A stretch of DNA of 64,000 nucleotides from an uncultured Sphingomonas sp. (lineage in GTDB: Bacteria; Pseudomonadota; Alphaproteobacteria; Sphingomonadales; Sphingomonadaceae), in the NCBI RefSeq assembly GCF_946478955.1, contig NZ_CAMLDL010000002.1, positions 62,001 through 126,000 of the forward strand, read 5' to 3'. The notes beneath the pieces are model-generated. The model did not search any database and had not been told where the DNA came from. It worked only from the letters and a program-made list of their open reading frames with translations. Below, one piece after another: positions 36,768-46,382 of the stretch. A program made the translations under genes and the position numbers. Positions within the stretch are counted from its first letter, which is position 1. Each line of letters opens with the position of its first letter.

Positions 36768-38754
36768 ATCGCAGTCCGATCCACAGCGTGCGCGGTGTCG
36801 CCCGTTCGCGGGGGCCATCGCCAAGGATCGAGGTAATTACCTGCTTGTTCAGCAAATTTTCGCCGCGCAGATCAACAGACACACGGCCCGAGACCTGCCA
36901 GCGGGCGACGGCGTCGATGGTGAAGGCCGACGGAAGCGGCTTGGGGTCGCCTTCCGCCTCGTCCTGCTTGCCGATGTAGCGCAGCGAGATTTGCGCCAGA
37001 CGGCGCCTGTCGGCCCACCCCGCGCGCAAGGCAGCTTGAACGGATGGGGTCTGGGCCGGACGCGCCCCGTCGATAGGGATGGCTAGACCATTGTCGTGGA
37101 GCCGTGCGTGCGTCAGGGCGAGGCTTCCGCCCAAACTCCACGGACCCCGGTGCCATTCGCCGTCGGCTTCAAGGCCGCGAGATTGGATGGAATCGACATT
37201 CAGGCGCTGGCGATAGAGGCCGCCCGCACCAACAAAGCCGACACCCGGGAAATTGCCGGGTCCATGGGCGAGCGTGACGTTGGTGACGGCATTGCGCAGC
37301 CGGTTGGCATAGGCCGTAATGGAAAGTTTGACCTGATTGCCGGATGACCAGTCCGCCCCGACTTCGGCGCCAAGCGATGTTTCGGGCGTGAGGTAAGGGT
37401 TGGCGGCCGTGGCATCCGGCCCAACGCGGAAAGGCCGGACCAGTTCGTTTATCGTCGGCAGCCGCCAGGCGCGATAGATCGCGCCGCGCAAGGTCATAGC
37501 GCCGCCAAGCTTGCGCGAAACCGACGCTCGCCCTGACCATTTGGTGCCGTGGCCATCCGGATAGGCCAGATCAGTGATCGTTGGACCGCCGATATTGCGT
37601 TCGAACAGACGCGCATTATGGATCGACCAGCGGTCCAGCCGCAGCCCCACCCCAACATTGGTCGCACCGATTGCCCAGTCGGATTCGGCGAACAATCCGC
37701 CAGTCAGGCTACGCGCACCGGCATGACGTTCGCGGCGGAAGCTGCCAGCGTTGAAGAAATAGCGTTCGTTGGTGGTCCCATCTGTCCCACGCAAATCTGC
37801 GCCGATCGAAAGCTGCGCATTGGCAAGGCGATGCTGCCACAGGGTCTGCAGGCCCCAACCGCTGGCGGGCACATCATATTGATCGAGCGCGGGTGACACG
37901 GATGCACGTCCGGCGGAGACGCTTGCGAAGCCGCTTTCGAACTGGCGCTTCTGGACATATCCCGTCGCTGACCAATCGCGCCCCACGAGGCGTAGCGATC
38001 CGTCGACACCCTTCCCGCGACTGGTAGTAAAATCGACCCCCCGGTCGCGCTTGTCGGTGAATCCAGACACACTTGCCTGCAGCTCGGTGGTGCCAATCGG
38101 CGCGAGCAGGCGGACACGGCCGCTCGCTTGCCGGTATGGCGCCGCTCTGTCGACCGGACCGCGATCGCCGGCGACGATCGGCGCGAATCCGTCGCCGTGC
38201 GCAAAGGCCGCGCCGCCAATCAGGCGGGCGCGGCCGATGTCCTGTCCGCCAGTCGCCCAGAGGTCGATCGAATCCCGCGATCCGGCACTTGCGCCCACGC
38301 GAATACCGGGATCGGCTATGCTGTCGATGGTTAAGCTCCCGGCGACGGCACCGGACCCAAAGCGTACGCCGCCCAGGCCGCCGCGCCGAATAATGACCGA
38401 TTCCGCAAGGGCCGGGTCAAGCGCGGTGAAGGTGATCCAGCCGCCGAACGGGTCAACCTGCGGCACCCCATCGACCTCTACCGCGAAGCGGCTTGCAGCA
38501 TTGCCGCCGAGGCCGCGCGCGGTGAGGCCTTGCGCGGTCGGGTGGGTCGAGCGCGCGTCAGACCGGCGAAAACTTGTGAGGCCCGAAACCGACCGGACGA
38601 CATCCTCCATCCGTCCGCTCGGCGATGTGCTTAGCCGTTCACGATCAACCTCGACCACGGCCTCTCCGGCCCGTCGATCTGGCAGGCCGTGGCCGGTGAT
38701 GATGATGGTTTCGCTTGCCGGTTGGATCAGCAGCAAACCCAACAACAGGTTCAT
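36760..38754 (-). CDS. TonB-dependent outer-membrane receptor
   Basis: The 664-residue receptor has a very short N-terminal hydrophobic stretch (MNLLLGLLLIQ) as signal peptide. A TonB box-like ETIIITG follows, then a plug domain (GRMEDVVRSVSGLTSFRRSD, GLTARGLGGNAASRFAVEVD) and a 22-strand-type barrel ending in RTLWIGLRFN with terminal Phe-Asn. The size suits siderophore, cobalamin or metal uptake rather than SusC-type glycan uptake. The start overlaps the YgfZ-like gene by four bases. No substrate can be inferred from neighbours. Confidence 0.88.
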   Translation of the reverse strand: MNLLLGLLLIQPASETIIITGHGLPDRRAGEAVVEVDRERLSTSPSGRMEDVVRSVSGLTSFRRSDARSTHPTAQGLTARGLGGNAASRFAVEVDGVPQVDPFGGWITFTALDPALAESVIIRRGGLGGVRFGSGAVAGSLTIDSIADPGIRVGASAGSRDSIDLWATGGQDIGRARLIGGAAFAHGDGFAPIVAGDRGPVDRAAPYRQASGRVRLLAPIGTTELQASVSGFTDKRDRGVDFTTSRGKGVDGSLRLVGRDWSATGYVQKRQFESGFASVSAGRASVSPALDQYDVPASGWGLQTLWQHRLANAQLSIGADLRGTDGTTNERYFFNAGSFRRERHAGARSLTGGLFAESDWAIGATNVGVGLRLDRWSIHNARLFERNIGGPTITDLAYPDGHGTKWSGRASVSRKLGGAMTLRGAIYRAWRLPTINELVRPFRVGPDATAANPYLTPETSLGAEVGADWSSGNQVKLSITAYANRLRNAVTNVTLAHGPGNFPGVGFVGAGGLYRQRLNVDSIQSRGLEADGEWHRGPWSLGGSLALTHARLHDNGLAIPIDGARPAQTPSVQAALRAGWADRRRLAQISLRYIGKQDEAEGDPKPLPSAFTIDAVARWQVSGRVSVDLRGENLLNKQVITSILGDGPRERATPRTLWIGLRFN

Positions 38755-39455
38755 TCGTCGCGACTTTCGGATAGCCAGTCAGGGATGATGGCGTTTTCGG
38801 GGATCGCATCAACGCGCGCATGAACGACGGAAAGGCCAAGGTCGGGATAGGCAACACGAACCCGGTCACCCCCATCGCCTTCGACCACTAACAGGCGGCG
38901 GTTGACCTTCTGCCGCCAGTTCATTCGGGCAGTGTTTTCCTGCCCGACGAAGCAGCCCTTGGTGAAGCTGACTCCGTTCAATTCCGCAGCATTGCATTCG
39001 AGCCAGAGCAGGTCGGAAAGCTCAGCATGCCCTTCGCATACCCCAAGGCGCAGGCGGTGGCCTGCCCAGCCCGACGCAGGTCCGTCGGCAGGTGCGAGCC
39101 AGCGTTGCCCAAGATCGGAGAGTCGCGGGTCGGGCGTCCCGTCATCGCCGCCTTGCGCGGCCCAATGGACGGCAATGGAATCATCACGCGATATTGTGAT
39201 TGGGCGGCGCAGCCGGTAGAGGGTCAGCCGCTTCGCCAGCGCATCGGACTGCGCCGCCTCGCAATCGATCAATAGGTCGTCGCCATCTGCCCAGACCAGG
39301 AAATCGAACAGGCATTTGCCCTGAGGGGTCAGGAGGCCCGTCCATATCGGCAGATCCTTGCTGACGTCGCTGGTGATGAGCCCCTGCAAGAAGCCCCGGA
39401 CGTCTTCGCCCGACAGGCGAAGGATTGCGCGATCAGTGAGGGTGGTAGCAGACAT
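38751..39455 (-). CDS. YgfZ/GcvT-like folate-binding protein
   Basis: The 234-residue protein has the YgfZ signature KGCFVGQENTARM, with the conserved Cys. The opening LTDRAILRLSGEDVRGFLQG and the segment YRLRRPITI are also typical. YgfZ-type proteins help iron-sulfur enzyme maturation or repair in a folate-dependent way. An ATG at 39455 follows a GTG at 39458; either could be used. It diverges from pyrC and is coupled to the TonB receptor gene downstream. Confidence 0.87.
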   Translation of the reverse strand: MSATTLTDRAILRLSGEDVRGFLQGLITSDVSKDLPIWTGLLTPQGKCLFDFLVWADGDDLLIDCEAAQSDALAKRLTLYRLRRPITISRDDSIAVHWAAQGGDDGTPDPRLSDLGQRWLAPADGPASGWAGHRLRLGVCEGHAELSDLLWLECNAAELNGVSFTKGCFVGQENTARMNWRQKVNRRLLVVEGDGGDRVRVAYPDLGLSVVHARVDAIPENAIIPDWLSESRDE

Positions 39456-39477
39456 CACTCTTAGCTAAGGAACGCGC

Positions 39478-40509
39478 GTGACCGATACAATCACCATCCG
39501 CAAACCTGACGACTGGCATGTGCATCTTCGCGATGGCGAAATGCTGAAGCTGGTCGCGCCGTACAGTGCTCGCCAGTTCGCGCGGGCCATTGTCATGCCT
39601 AACCTGGTGTCGCCAATTACGTCGGTGGAGCAAGCGCGCGCTTACCGTAATCGCATCCTGGCGGCGGCGGGCGGCGGTTTCACGCCGCTGATGACCGCGT
39701 ACCTCACCAACAATATCAGCACTGATGAATTGGCGCGGGGCCATGCTGTGGGCGTTTGGGTCGCGGCAAAACTATATCCGGCAGGCGCGACGACCAATAG
39801 TGACAGCGGTGTCACCGATATCCGCAACATCTGGACCGCACTGGAAAAGATGCAGGACATCGGTATGCCCCTGCTCGTTCATGGTGAAGTAACGGCAAGT
39901 GACGTCGATGTGTTCGACCGCGAAGCCGTGTTCATCGACCGCGTGCTCGCGCCGCTAGTCCATGACTTCCCCGACCTGAAGATTGTGTTCGAACATATAA
40001 CGACCAAACAGGCGGCGCAGTTTGTCGCCGATGCCCCCGCCAATGTCGGCGCGACCATCACGCCGCAGCATCTGATGCTGAACCGCAATGCGCTGTTCCA
40101 GGGCGGGCTTCGCCCGCATGCTTACTGCCTTCCGGTCGTGAAGCGCGAGGAGCATCGACTGGCAGTGCGCGCGGCGGCGGTCAGCGGCAATCCCAAATTT
40201 TTCCTGGGCACGGACAGCGCGCCGCACACGGTGGGGGCGAAGGAATCGAGTTGCGGCTGTGCCGGTCTGTTCAACGCGCCCTACGCGATCGAAGCCTATG
40301 CGCAGGTTTTTGACGAAGACGGCGCGCTCGATCGGCTGGAGGCATTCGCCAGCGTCAACGGCCCCGCCTTCTACGGCTTGCCGGTCAACGACGAGATGAT
40401 CACGCTGGAGCGTGGTGGTGAGACGGTGCCCGCCGCGATTGGCAGCGGCGAGCTGTCCGTGACCCCCTATGGCGCGGGAAGCGCCTTTGGCTGGCGACTG
40501 GGGGTCTAG
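39478..40509 (+). CDS. pyrC: Dihydroorotase
   Basis: The 343-residue type II dihydroorotase cyclises carbamoyl aspartate in pyrimidine synthesis. Metal-site residues are seen in DDWHVHLRDGEML, the carbamylated Lys region AAKLYPAGATTNSDSGV, LLVHGE, FEHITTKQAA and the Asp in LGTDSAPH. Length matches the E. coli-like class. The start is a GTG at 39478 preceded by AAGGAA. Its TAG stop overlaps the stop of the convergent Crp/Fnr gene through a CTAG palindrome. Confidence 0.95.
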   Translation: MTDTITIRKPDDWHVHLRDGEMLKLVAPYSARQFARAIVMPNLVSPITSVEQARAYRNRILAAAGGGFTPLMTAYLTNNISTDELARGHAVGVWVAAKLYPAGATTNSDSGVTDIRNIWTALEKMQDIGMPLLVHGEVTASDVDVFDREAVFIDRVLAPLVHDFPDLKIVFEHITTKQAAQFVADAPANVGATITPQHLMLNRNALFQGGLRPHAYCLPVVKREEHRLAVRAAAVSGNPKFFLGTDSAPHTVGAKESSCGCAGLFNAPYAIEAYAQVFDEDGALDRLEAFASVNGPAFYGLPVNDEMITLERGGETVPAAIGSGELSVTPYGAGSAFGWRLGV

Positions 40510-41258
40510 TCGCAGCGTCGCCCATCGTCGCCGATGATGTCACCGAAAAAATCCTCTACGCGCGAATAGCATTCGCAGCTCGTGGCCTCGAGCCCGGCAC
40601 GATCGCGGACATGAATGACGCCCCGGCTGGTGGCGATAAGTCCAGCTTCCTGCAATTGCTTGACGACCGCGTTGACGGTTGTGCGTTGGACACCGAGCAA
40701 GCCAGCGAGCGATTCCTGGGTCAGTTCAAGCTTTGGCCCGGCGCGGTCCATCGCGGTGAGCAGCCAACGCGCGGCGCGAGCCTCGATGGGGTGAAAGCTG
40801 TTGCAGGCGACCGTCTGCATGATCTGGGCGAGGAGATAATCGGCGTAGCGGCACAGCAGATTGCTGAGATGCCCGGACCGCGACTTCGCCTCATCGACAA
40901 TGTCCATCGGGACGCGGACCGCCTTGCCTGGCACCATCACTTCGGCGCGCGAGAAGGCTGGGATGTGACCACAGCTGATGATGCCGCCTACGGCGCCTTC
41001 GCGCCCAATCGAGGCAACCTCGACGGATCGCCCATCATCCAGGTCAATGATCAGCGAGACCATGGTCTGGCCAAGCGGGAAGACCGAGCTACTCACCTGC
41101 CTGCCGCTTTGAAGGACGGTCTCGCCCTGATCGAGGTCTTCCAGCGTGTAGCGGCCCTTAAGTTCTTCCTTAAGGTCAGCCGGAAAGGTGGACAGCAGAC
41201 GGTTCTGTGCGAACGCCTGTTCCAGGTCGTTGTCAGTTACATTTACATCGACGGGCAT
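40506..41258 (-). CDS. Crp/Fnr-family transcriptional regulator
   Basis: The 250-residue protein has an N-terminal cyclic-nucleotide-binding-like domain (EDLDQGETVLQSG, EVASIGREGAVGG) and a C-terminal winged helix (LTQESLAGLLGVQRTTVNAVVKQLQEAGLI). No N-terminal Cys cluster of the FNR kind is present, although a few Cys residues occur elsewhere. It is therefore not a classical oxygen-sensing FNR. The signal is unknown. It ends in a stop codon shared with pyrC. Confidence 0.88.
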   Translation of the reverse strand: MPVDVNVTDNDLEQAFAQNRLLSTFPADLKEELKGRYTLEDLDQGETVLQSGRQVSSSVFPLGQTMVSLIIDLDDGRSVEVASIGREGAVGGIISCGHIPAFSRAEVMVPGKAVRVPMDIVDEAKSRSGHLSNLLCRYADYLLAQIMQTVACNSFHPIEARAARWLLTAMDRAGPKLELTQESLAGLLGVQRTTVNAVVKQLQEAGLIATSRGVIHVRDRAGLEATSCECYSRVEDFFGDIIGDDGRRCD

Positions 41259-41391
41259 GATACGCTCCCTGTTACGCGCGTGTCATGAACCTGCGATCCA
41301 GTCGATTCAACCCGGCAGTTTGAAAGAAGGTACGTAACAGCGGTTGAACAGTGGCAAATGCTTCGCTACAGCCCCGCCGGCAAGCCGCTGC

Positions 41392-41481
41392 GGAGACGTG
41401 GGTGAGTGGCTGAAACCAACGCTTTGCTAAAGCGTCGTACGGGAAACTGTACCGAGGGTTCGAATCCCTCCGTCTCCGCCA
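41392..41481 (+). tRNA. tRNA-Ser (anticodon GCT)
   Basis: The acceptor stem GGAGACG (41392-41398) pairs with CGTCTCC (41471-41477). The anticodon arm has stem ACGCT/AGCGT and loop TTGCTAA, with anticodon GCT at 41426-41428. A long variable arm, as in class II tRNAs, and a T arm with GGTTCGAATCC follow. CCA is encoded at 41479-41481. Confidence 0.96.
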
Positions 41482-41594
41482 CTTTTCATGCGCCATTTTC
41501 CAACGACCTCAATTCCGGACAGTTGGGCCGCATCGCCGTGGACCATTGCGTCATCGAATCAATCATGTCGCCGACATGAGGGAAAGGATGATCG

Positions 41595-42095
41595 ATGGAC
41601 TACCGCAGAATTATGATCGCGACCGGCGTTGCCGGTACATTGGATATCGCATCCGCCATTATCTTGACGATGATGGCTGATCGATCGGTTGGCGCGATGC
41701 TGGCCGGGATCGCGGCTGGCCCTTTTGGCGAAGGCATGCGGTCCATGGATCGGTTCGGTGCCCTGGCGGGCCTCGCGACGCACTACGGCCTGATGGCGAT
41801 CATGGTGCTGGTGCTAGCATTGGCGATAAGGCGAATGCCACGTGTTGCAAAACGCCCCATCCTGGTCGGCACTGGCTATGGCCTGTTGATCTATCTGGTC
41901 ATGTATTGGGTAGTCATTCCGCTGCGTTGGCCGGCAACGCCGATGCCCTCGACCGTTCGGGGCTATGCCCTGCCAATTATCATTCATGTTTGTTTGGTCG
42001 GTCTGCCGGTTGCCATGATACTTTGCCGCCGCGCGGCATCGCCGCGGACCTCGCACGATATCGACGCTGTTCCATCCGTCAGCCCGCAGACCTAA
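41595..42095 (+). CDS. Four-helix membrane protein of unknown function
   Basis: The 166-residue protein has four predicted membrane segments: IMIATGVAGTLDIASAIILT, GLATHYGLMAIMVLVLALAI, PILVGTGYGLLIYLVMYWVV and ALPIIIHVCLVGLPVAMIL. A short hydrophilic tail ends it. The frame is GC-rich and well behaved, the ATG has AAAGGA upstream, and it lies alone between the tRNA and the TonB receptor. No specific family is recognised. Confidence 0.75.
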   Translation: MDYRRIMIATGVAGTLDIASAIILTMMADRSVGAMLAGIAAGPFGEGMRSMDRFGALAGLATHYGLMAIMVLVLALAIRRMPRVAKRPILVGTGYGLLIYLVMYWVVIPLRWPATPMPSTVRGYALPIIIHVCLVGLPVAMILCRRAASPRTSHDIDAVPSVSPQT

Positions 42096-42476
42096 CGGCG
42101 GATTGTTGAATAGTAGCTGGGCGGCGGGTGTGATCGGGGAGGATAGTGTGGCCTCACTGCCTCACCTCGCCGTTCGGCAGTAAAGCGGCACGATCCAAGG
42201 CGCCGTAACGGCGGGCCGAGCGGCCGAAATAGCGAGGTGATCGTCGGCACTGCGGCGAAAAAAGGGCCGTTCCTGCCGACAGATGCGACGCTCAGCCGTT
42301 CGCCCGCATCAACGTCTCACCTGGCGGCAACCGTCGCGTCTTCCCCCGAGGCTGCGCTTACCACCGCTGCACGTGTGATGAACGGCTCGCCGCGCCGATC
42401 CGCCGATCAAACGATTGGTCGGGCAGCGCCGTCTCTGAACGCGAAAAAAGAACAGACTTTCAACAGGGAGTTACCG
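42096..42476. other. 381-bp gap before the TonB receptor gene
   Basis: No gene is supported here. The receptor frame stays open through the right half, but the signal peptide and ribosome-binding site mark the true start at 42477. The gap contains CACCTCGC (near 42165) and GCGAGGTG (near 42231), an inverted pair about 60 bp apart, which could be a control site. No terminator or promoter could be assigned with confidence. Confidence 0.4.
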
Positions 42477-45398
42477 ATGAGCCCGGAGACACGCGCACGA
42501 TTGTTCGCGACCACCATGCTGGTTGGCGCAACACTGGTTGCACCATCCGCCCGCGCGCAGGAAGCTGCGCCGACTATTGAACCGACCATGCAGCAAAACG
42601 ATACGGCACCGGCCAGCGCCCCGGCATCGGCCGACAATCAAGCTGCACCGTCGGACGACACTGCGATCATCGTTACCGGTACGCGCATTTCCAATCCGAA
42701 CTTGGAGCAGTCCAGCCCCATCCAGGTTGTTGGTCAGAATGAGATTGGCCTGCGCCAGTCGACCAATGCCGAAGACTTGATCGGTGATTTGCCAGGTGTG
42801 TCACCGGGTGCGAGCAGCGCGGTCAACAACGGCAGCGCGGGTTTCTCCTCGCTTAACCTTCGCGGTCTTGGCACCAATCGCAACCTTGTCCTGCTTGATG
42901 GAACCCGGCTGGTTCCGTCGTCGCTGCTTGGCGAAACCGACCTCAACATCATTCCGGTGTCGTTGATCGAGCGAGCTGAAGTTGTGACCGGCGGTGCATC
43001 GTCTGTCTATGGCGCCGACGCTATTGCCGGCGTCGCCAACTTCATCACCAAGCGCAATTTCGAAGGCGCGGAAATCGGCCTGACCTCCGGGATCAACCAG
43101 CGTGGTGACGGTGCGCGTATCCGCGCCGACCTGACGCTCGGTGCCAATTTTGACGATGGGCGCGGCAACGCGGTCCTCAGCGTCGGCTATCAGAATGTCG
43201 ACCCGGTTTATCAGGGCGACCGCGCGATCTCGCGCGACACCTATTTCGTGAACGGTGCCAAGGTTGGTTCCGGTACGACCTTCCCAACGCGGATCAATAC
43301 GCGAATATTTGACCCAGAGACGGATTCGCTGCGGGATTATGTCGGGTCGCGCGACGCCTATAATTTCGCACCGCTCAATTATTTCCAGACACCGCTCGAA
43401 CGGTACAATCTGTTTGCTTCGGCCCGGTACGAAATCACGGACGGTATCGAACTCTATGCAAAGGGTATGTACACCAAGTCCAAGGTTCAGTTGAGCCTGG
43501 CGCCGTCGGGTATGTTCGGCGACACCTGGATGCTTCCGCTCAATAATCCCTTCATGCCAGACGCGGTGCGAAACGAAGTCTGTGCAAGCAATAGCATTTC
43601 CGCAGCGGATTGTGCGTTGGCGGGTGCAGCTACCGGACCGAACGATCCCAATTATCGTGAGGTTGCCGCCACCATCAATCGCCGTTTTGTTGAGCAGGGG
43701 CCGCGCATCCGCAATCTTACGACCAATCAGTTCCAGGTTTGGGCGGGTGCCCGCGGCTCGATCACGGACTCGCTGAAGTTTGATATTTACGGTTTGCATG
43801 GCGAATCTGATCGCAATCAGACGAACATCAACTGGGGCCTGAAATCGCGCGTTCAGCAGGCGCTTCGGGCGGTGAGCGAAACCGAATGTGCGGACCCGTC
43901 AAATGGGTGTGTTCCCATCAACCTATTTGGAGATGGTACCAGCATTTCACAGGAATCCCTCGCCTTCTTCAACCAACCGGCCGGCGCGACGGTGAACACG
44001 CGCTTGTCCGTAGTGAACGGCAGCCTGTCGGGCGAGCTGCCCAACTTTCTCGCCGGCACGACACCGATCGGCTATGCCGTCGGCGCCGAGTATCGCAAAT
44101 ATGGCGCGGCGCAGGTGTCCGATGTGGCATTCGGGACGCAAGACGAAGTGCTTGGCACCGGTGCGCCATCGCCGTCTTTCAAGGGCAGCTATGATGTGAA
44201 GGAAGCCTTTGGCGAAATCATTGTACCGATCGTCGAGGATGCGCCGGCAATTCACAGTTTGACCGCTGAAGCGGGCATTCGCGTTTCGAGCTATTCGAAC
44301 ACCGGAACCAGCACGACATGGAAAGCGGGCGGAACCTGGGAGCCGTCACGTGGCTATAAGGTCCGTGGGATCTATCAGCATGCCGTACGTTCGCCGAACA
44401 TTGCCGAGCTCTACACGCCGGTAACTACTGGCCTGTCTAACCTGCCGGAAGATCCGTGCCAGGGAGCCAATCCCGTGGGGAATGCAGAATTGACCGCAAT
44501 CTGCATCGCGCAGGGCGCTCCGGCGGGTTCAATCGGGCACATTCCGGAACCGTCAGCGGGCCAGATTAACCTGACCAGCGGCGGGAATCCCAATCTCGAC
44601 GTGGAAACGGCCAATTCTTACACCATTGGGGTGGTGCTGACGCCGCCACAGGTTCCGGGCCTCGCGATCACCGCCGATTATTATCACATCAAGATCACGG
44701 ACGCGATCACGCTTCCGACGCCGGATGACATCTTTGGTCCGTGCTACGATGACGGTGATGCGGCGGCGTGCGCGCTGATCCGCCGAAATCCGCTGAACGG
44801 ATCGCTCAACGGCGGCGGCGATACGCCCGGTCTCATCGCGGTGCTGACCAACCAGGGGACCATCGTGACGTCGGGTATCGACGTGCGCGCTAATTACAGC
44901 ATGCGGACCGGCTTTGGCCGATTGAGTTTCGACTTCACGGGCAACTGGACAGAGCAGTCGAAGTTCAAAGCGTCGCCCACCAGCCTCAATCGCGAATGCG
45001 TTGGCCAGTACAGCACCAACTGCGGCTTCTTTGGCGGCGAGATTACGCCGAAGTATAGCTTCAACCTGCGCACCACGGCCAAGTTCAACAGCATTGGCGA
45101 ATTCTCGCTGCTGTGGCGCTGGCTTGACGGCGTTGAATATGAGCGGATCCAGGATCCCGATGGGATCGACCCGGATTATCTGAGCATTCCGAGCTACAGC
45201 TATTTCGATCTTACCTATCGCAAAATGATCGGCGAGAAATTCGGGTTGACGCTTGCTGTCCAGAATTTGCTCGACAAGCAGCCGCCGAACGTCAGCAACT
45301 ATCTCGGCACCACAAGTCAGAATTCCGGCAACACGTTCCCGTCAACCTATGATGCCCTTGGGCGGCGGTTCATCGCAACTGCCAGCGTACGCCTATAG
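42477..45398 (+). CDS. Large TonB-dependent receptor
   Basis: The 973-residue receptor starts with a signal peptide (MSPETRARLFATTMLVGATL to SARA) and a TonB box-like DTAIIVTGTRI. The plug domain includes PIQVVGQNEIGLRQ, NLRGLGTNRNLVLLDG and EVVTGGASSVYGADAIAG. The barrel ends in the aromatic-poor RRFIATASVRL. It belongs to the large sphingomonad and xanthomonad receptors that import plant-derived or oligomeric compounds; the substrate is unknown. The ATG at 42477 has CAGGGAG upstream. Six Cys residues in external loop regions (such as NEVCASN and DPCQGAN) may form disulfides. A LytS/LytTR pair converges from downstream. Confidence 0.9.
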   Translation: MSPETRARLFATTMLVGATLVAPSARAQEAAPTIEPTMQQNDTAPASAPASADNQAAPSDDTAIIVTGTRISNPNLEQSSPIQVVGQNEIGLRQSTNAEDLIGDLPGVSPGASSAVNNGSAGFSSLNLRGLGTNRNLVLLDGTRLVPSSLLGETDLNIIPVSLIERAEVVTGGASSVYGADAIAGVANFITKRNFEGAEIGLTSGINQRGDGARIRADLTLGANFDDGRGNAVLSVGYQNVDPVYQGDRAISRDTYFVNGAKVGSGTTFPTRINTRIFDPETDSLRDYVGSRDAYNFAPLNYFQTPLERYNLFASARYEITDGIELYAKGMYTKSKVQLSLAPSGMFGDTWMLPLNNPFMPDAVRNEVCASNSISAADCALAGAATGPNDPNYREVAATINRRFVEQGPRIRNLTTNQFQVWAGARGSITDSLKFDIYGLHGESDRNQTNINWGLKSRVQQALRAVSETECADPSNGCVPINLFGDGTSISQESLAFFNQPAGATVNTRLSVVNGSLSGELPNFLAGTTPIGYAVGAEYRKYGAAQVSDVAFGTQDEVLGTGAPSPSFKGSYDVKEAFGEIIVPIVEDAPAIHSLTAEAGIRVSSYSNTGTSTTWKAGGTWEPSRGYKVRGIYQHAVRSPNIAELYTPVTTGLSNLPEDPCQGANPVGNAELTAICIAQGAPAGSIGHIPEPSAGQINLTSGGNPNLDVETANSYTIGVVLTPPQVPGLAITADYYHIKITDAITLPTPDDIFGPCYDDGDAAACALIRRNPLNGSLNGGGDTPGLIAVLTNQGTIVTSGIDVRANYSMRTGFGRLSFDFTGNWTEQSKFKASPTSLNRECVGQYSTNCGFFGGEITPKYSFNLRTTAKFNSIGEFSLLWRWLDGVEYERIQDPDGIDPDYLSIPSYSYFDLTYRKMIGEKFGLTLAVQNLLDKQPPNVSNYLGTTSQNSGNTFPSTYDALGRRFIATASVRL

Positions 45399-45446
45399 GC
45401 TTGTCGTTCACCGCCGGGCATCCGAGTACGCCCGGCGCCGAGCCGC

Positions 45447-45482
45447 AGTGCGGGTGAGGGTCCTGACCCCCTCACCCGCACT
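45447..45482. terminator. Terminator between the TonB receptor and the LytTR gene
   Basis: AGTGCGGGTGAGGG at 45447-45460 is the exact reverse complement of CCCTCACCCGCACT at 45469-45482, around an 8-base loop. The stem is long and perfect, though only a short T run follows. It could stop transcription from both directions. Confidence 0.75.
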
Positions 45483-45572
45483 TTGCGTTTCCTGTGGTTG
45501 CGCGCTGTGAGACACCGCTCCGCCTGGCCCGCGTCGACGCGCAGCAATGAGCCGCCCCGGAATTACCGCGAC

Positions 45573-46382
45573 TTACTCGTCGGGAAGCAGGTCGTTCCTT
45601 CTCAAAATATCGCGCAACGCGCTGTAGTGGACGCGGCCCGTTGGGATCCGGGTTCCGTCGTGCAGGACAATCTCGCGGCGTCCAGTGGCCGACCGCTTTA
45701 CTTCAACGATGGCGGAAAGGCGCACGAGCGCAGAGCGATGGACGCGGACAAACTGTTCGGCATCGAGCTTCGGCTCAATGGCGCGAATTGAAGACCGTAA
45801 CAGATGCGATGATGTTCCGGCGTGAAGGCGGACATAATCATCCTCGCTGCCGATCCAGTCGACATCGCGGAGTGACACGCGCGTAAAACTGCCGTTTGCG
45901 CTGCGTATCCAGAAATCATCATCCTCATTATCGCTGGGCTGATCGCGGAGGGCGCTTCTCAAATTGGCGATGACTTCCAGCATCTCGTTGACCCGAGCTT
46001 CGCCGCCGTCCTCCGCTGTCCGCTTGCGCGCGCGCGTCAACGCTTCCTGAAGCCGAGCGGGCTCGATTGGCTTCAACAGATAATCGACGGCCGAATGTTC
46101 GAACGCCTTGACCGCATAATGGTCAAAGGCAGTGACGAAGATCACCTGCGGCCGATTGGGTGCTGGACAGTTCTCCAATATGTCAAAGCCAGTTCCGTCG
46201 CGCATCCGGATATCGAGCAGGAGCAGGTCAGGCGAAACGTCAGCGATCATCTGCTCGGCCTCGGCGCAGCTTTGCGCCGACCCGACCAATTCTACGTGCG
46301 GTATTTCGTCGAGGATAACCCTCAGCCGCCGTAACGCGAGCGGCTCATCATCGACAGCGGCCAGGCGGATGGTGGGCATCAT
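45573..46382 (-). CDS. LytTR-family response regulator (second pair)
   Basis: The 269-residue regulator has a receiver domain (LAAVDDEPLALRRL, phospho-acceptor Asp in LLLLDIRMRDGTG, VTAFDHYA, LLKPI). A LytTR domain follows (RVSLRDVDWIGSEDDYVRLH, LDAEQFVRVHRSALVRL). The ATG at 46382 overlaps the kinase stop by four bases. It resembles the 19886-20689 regulator, but the linker and sequence are clearly different, so the two pairs are not a recent duplication. It is convergent with the TonB receptor, whose expression it may control. Confidence 0.9.
   Translation of the reverse strand: MMPTIRLAAVDDEPLALRRLRVILDEIPHVELVGSAQSCAEAEQMIADVSPDLLLLDIRMRDGTGFDILENCPAPNRPQVIFVTAFDHYAVKAFEHSAVDYLLKPIEPARLQEALTRARKRTAEDGGEARVNEMLEVIANLRSALRDQPSDNEDDDFWIRSANGSFTRVSLRDVDWIGSEDDYVRLHAGTSSHLLRSSIRAIEPKLDAEQFVRVHRSALVRLSAIVEVKRSATGRREIVLHDGTRIPTGRVHYSALRDILRRNDLLPDE

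Noticed and set aside
42237..42476. N-terminal extension of the large TonB receptor by 80 codons
   Set aside because: The extension has no family resemblance. The signal peptide and a CAGGGAG ribosome-binding site mark 42477 as the start.
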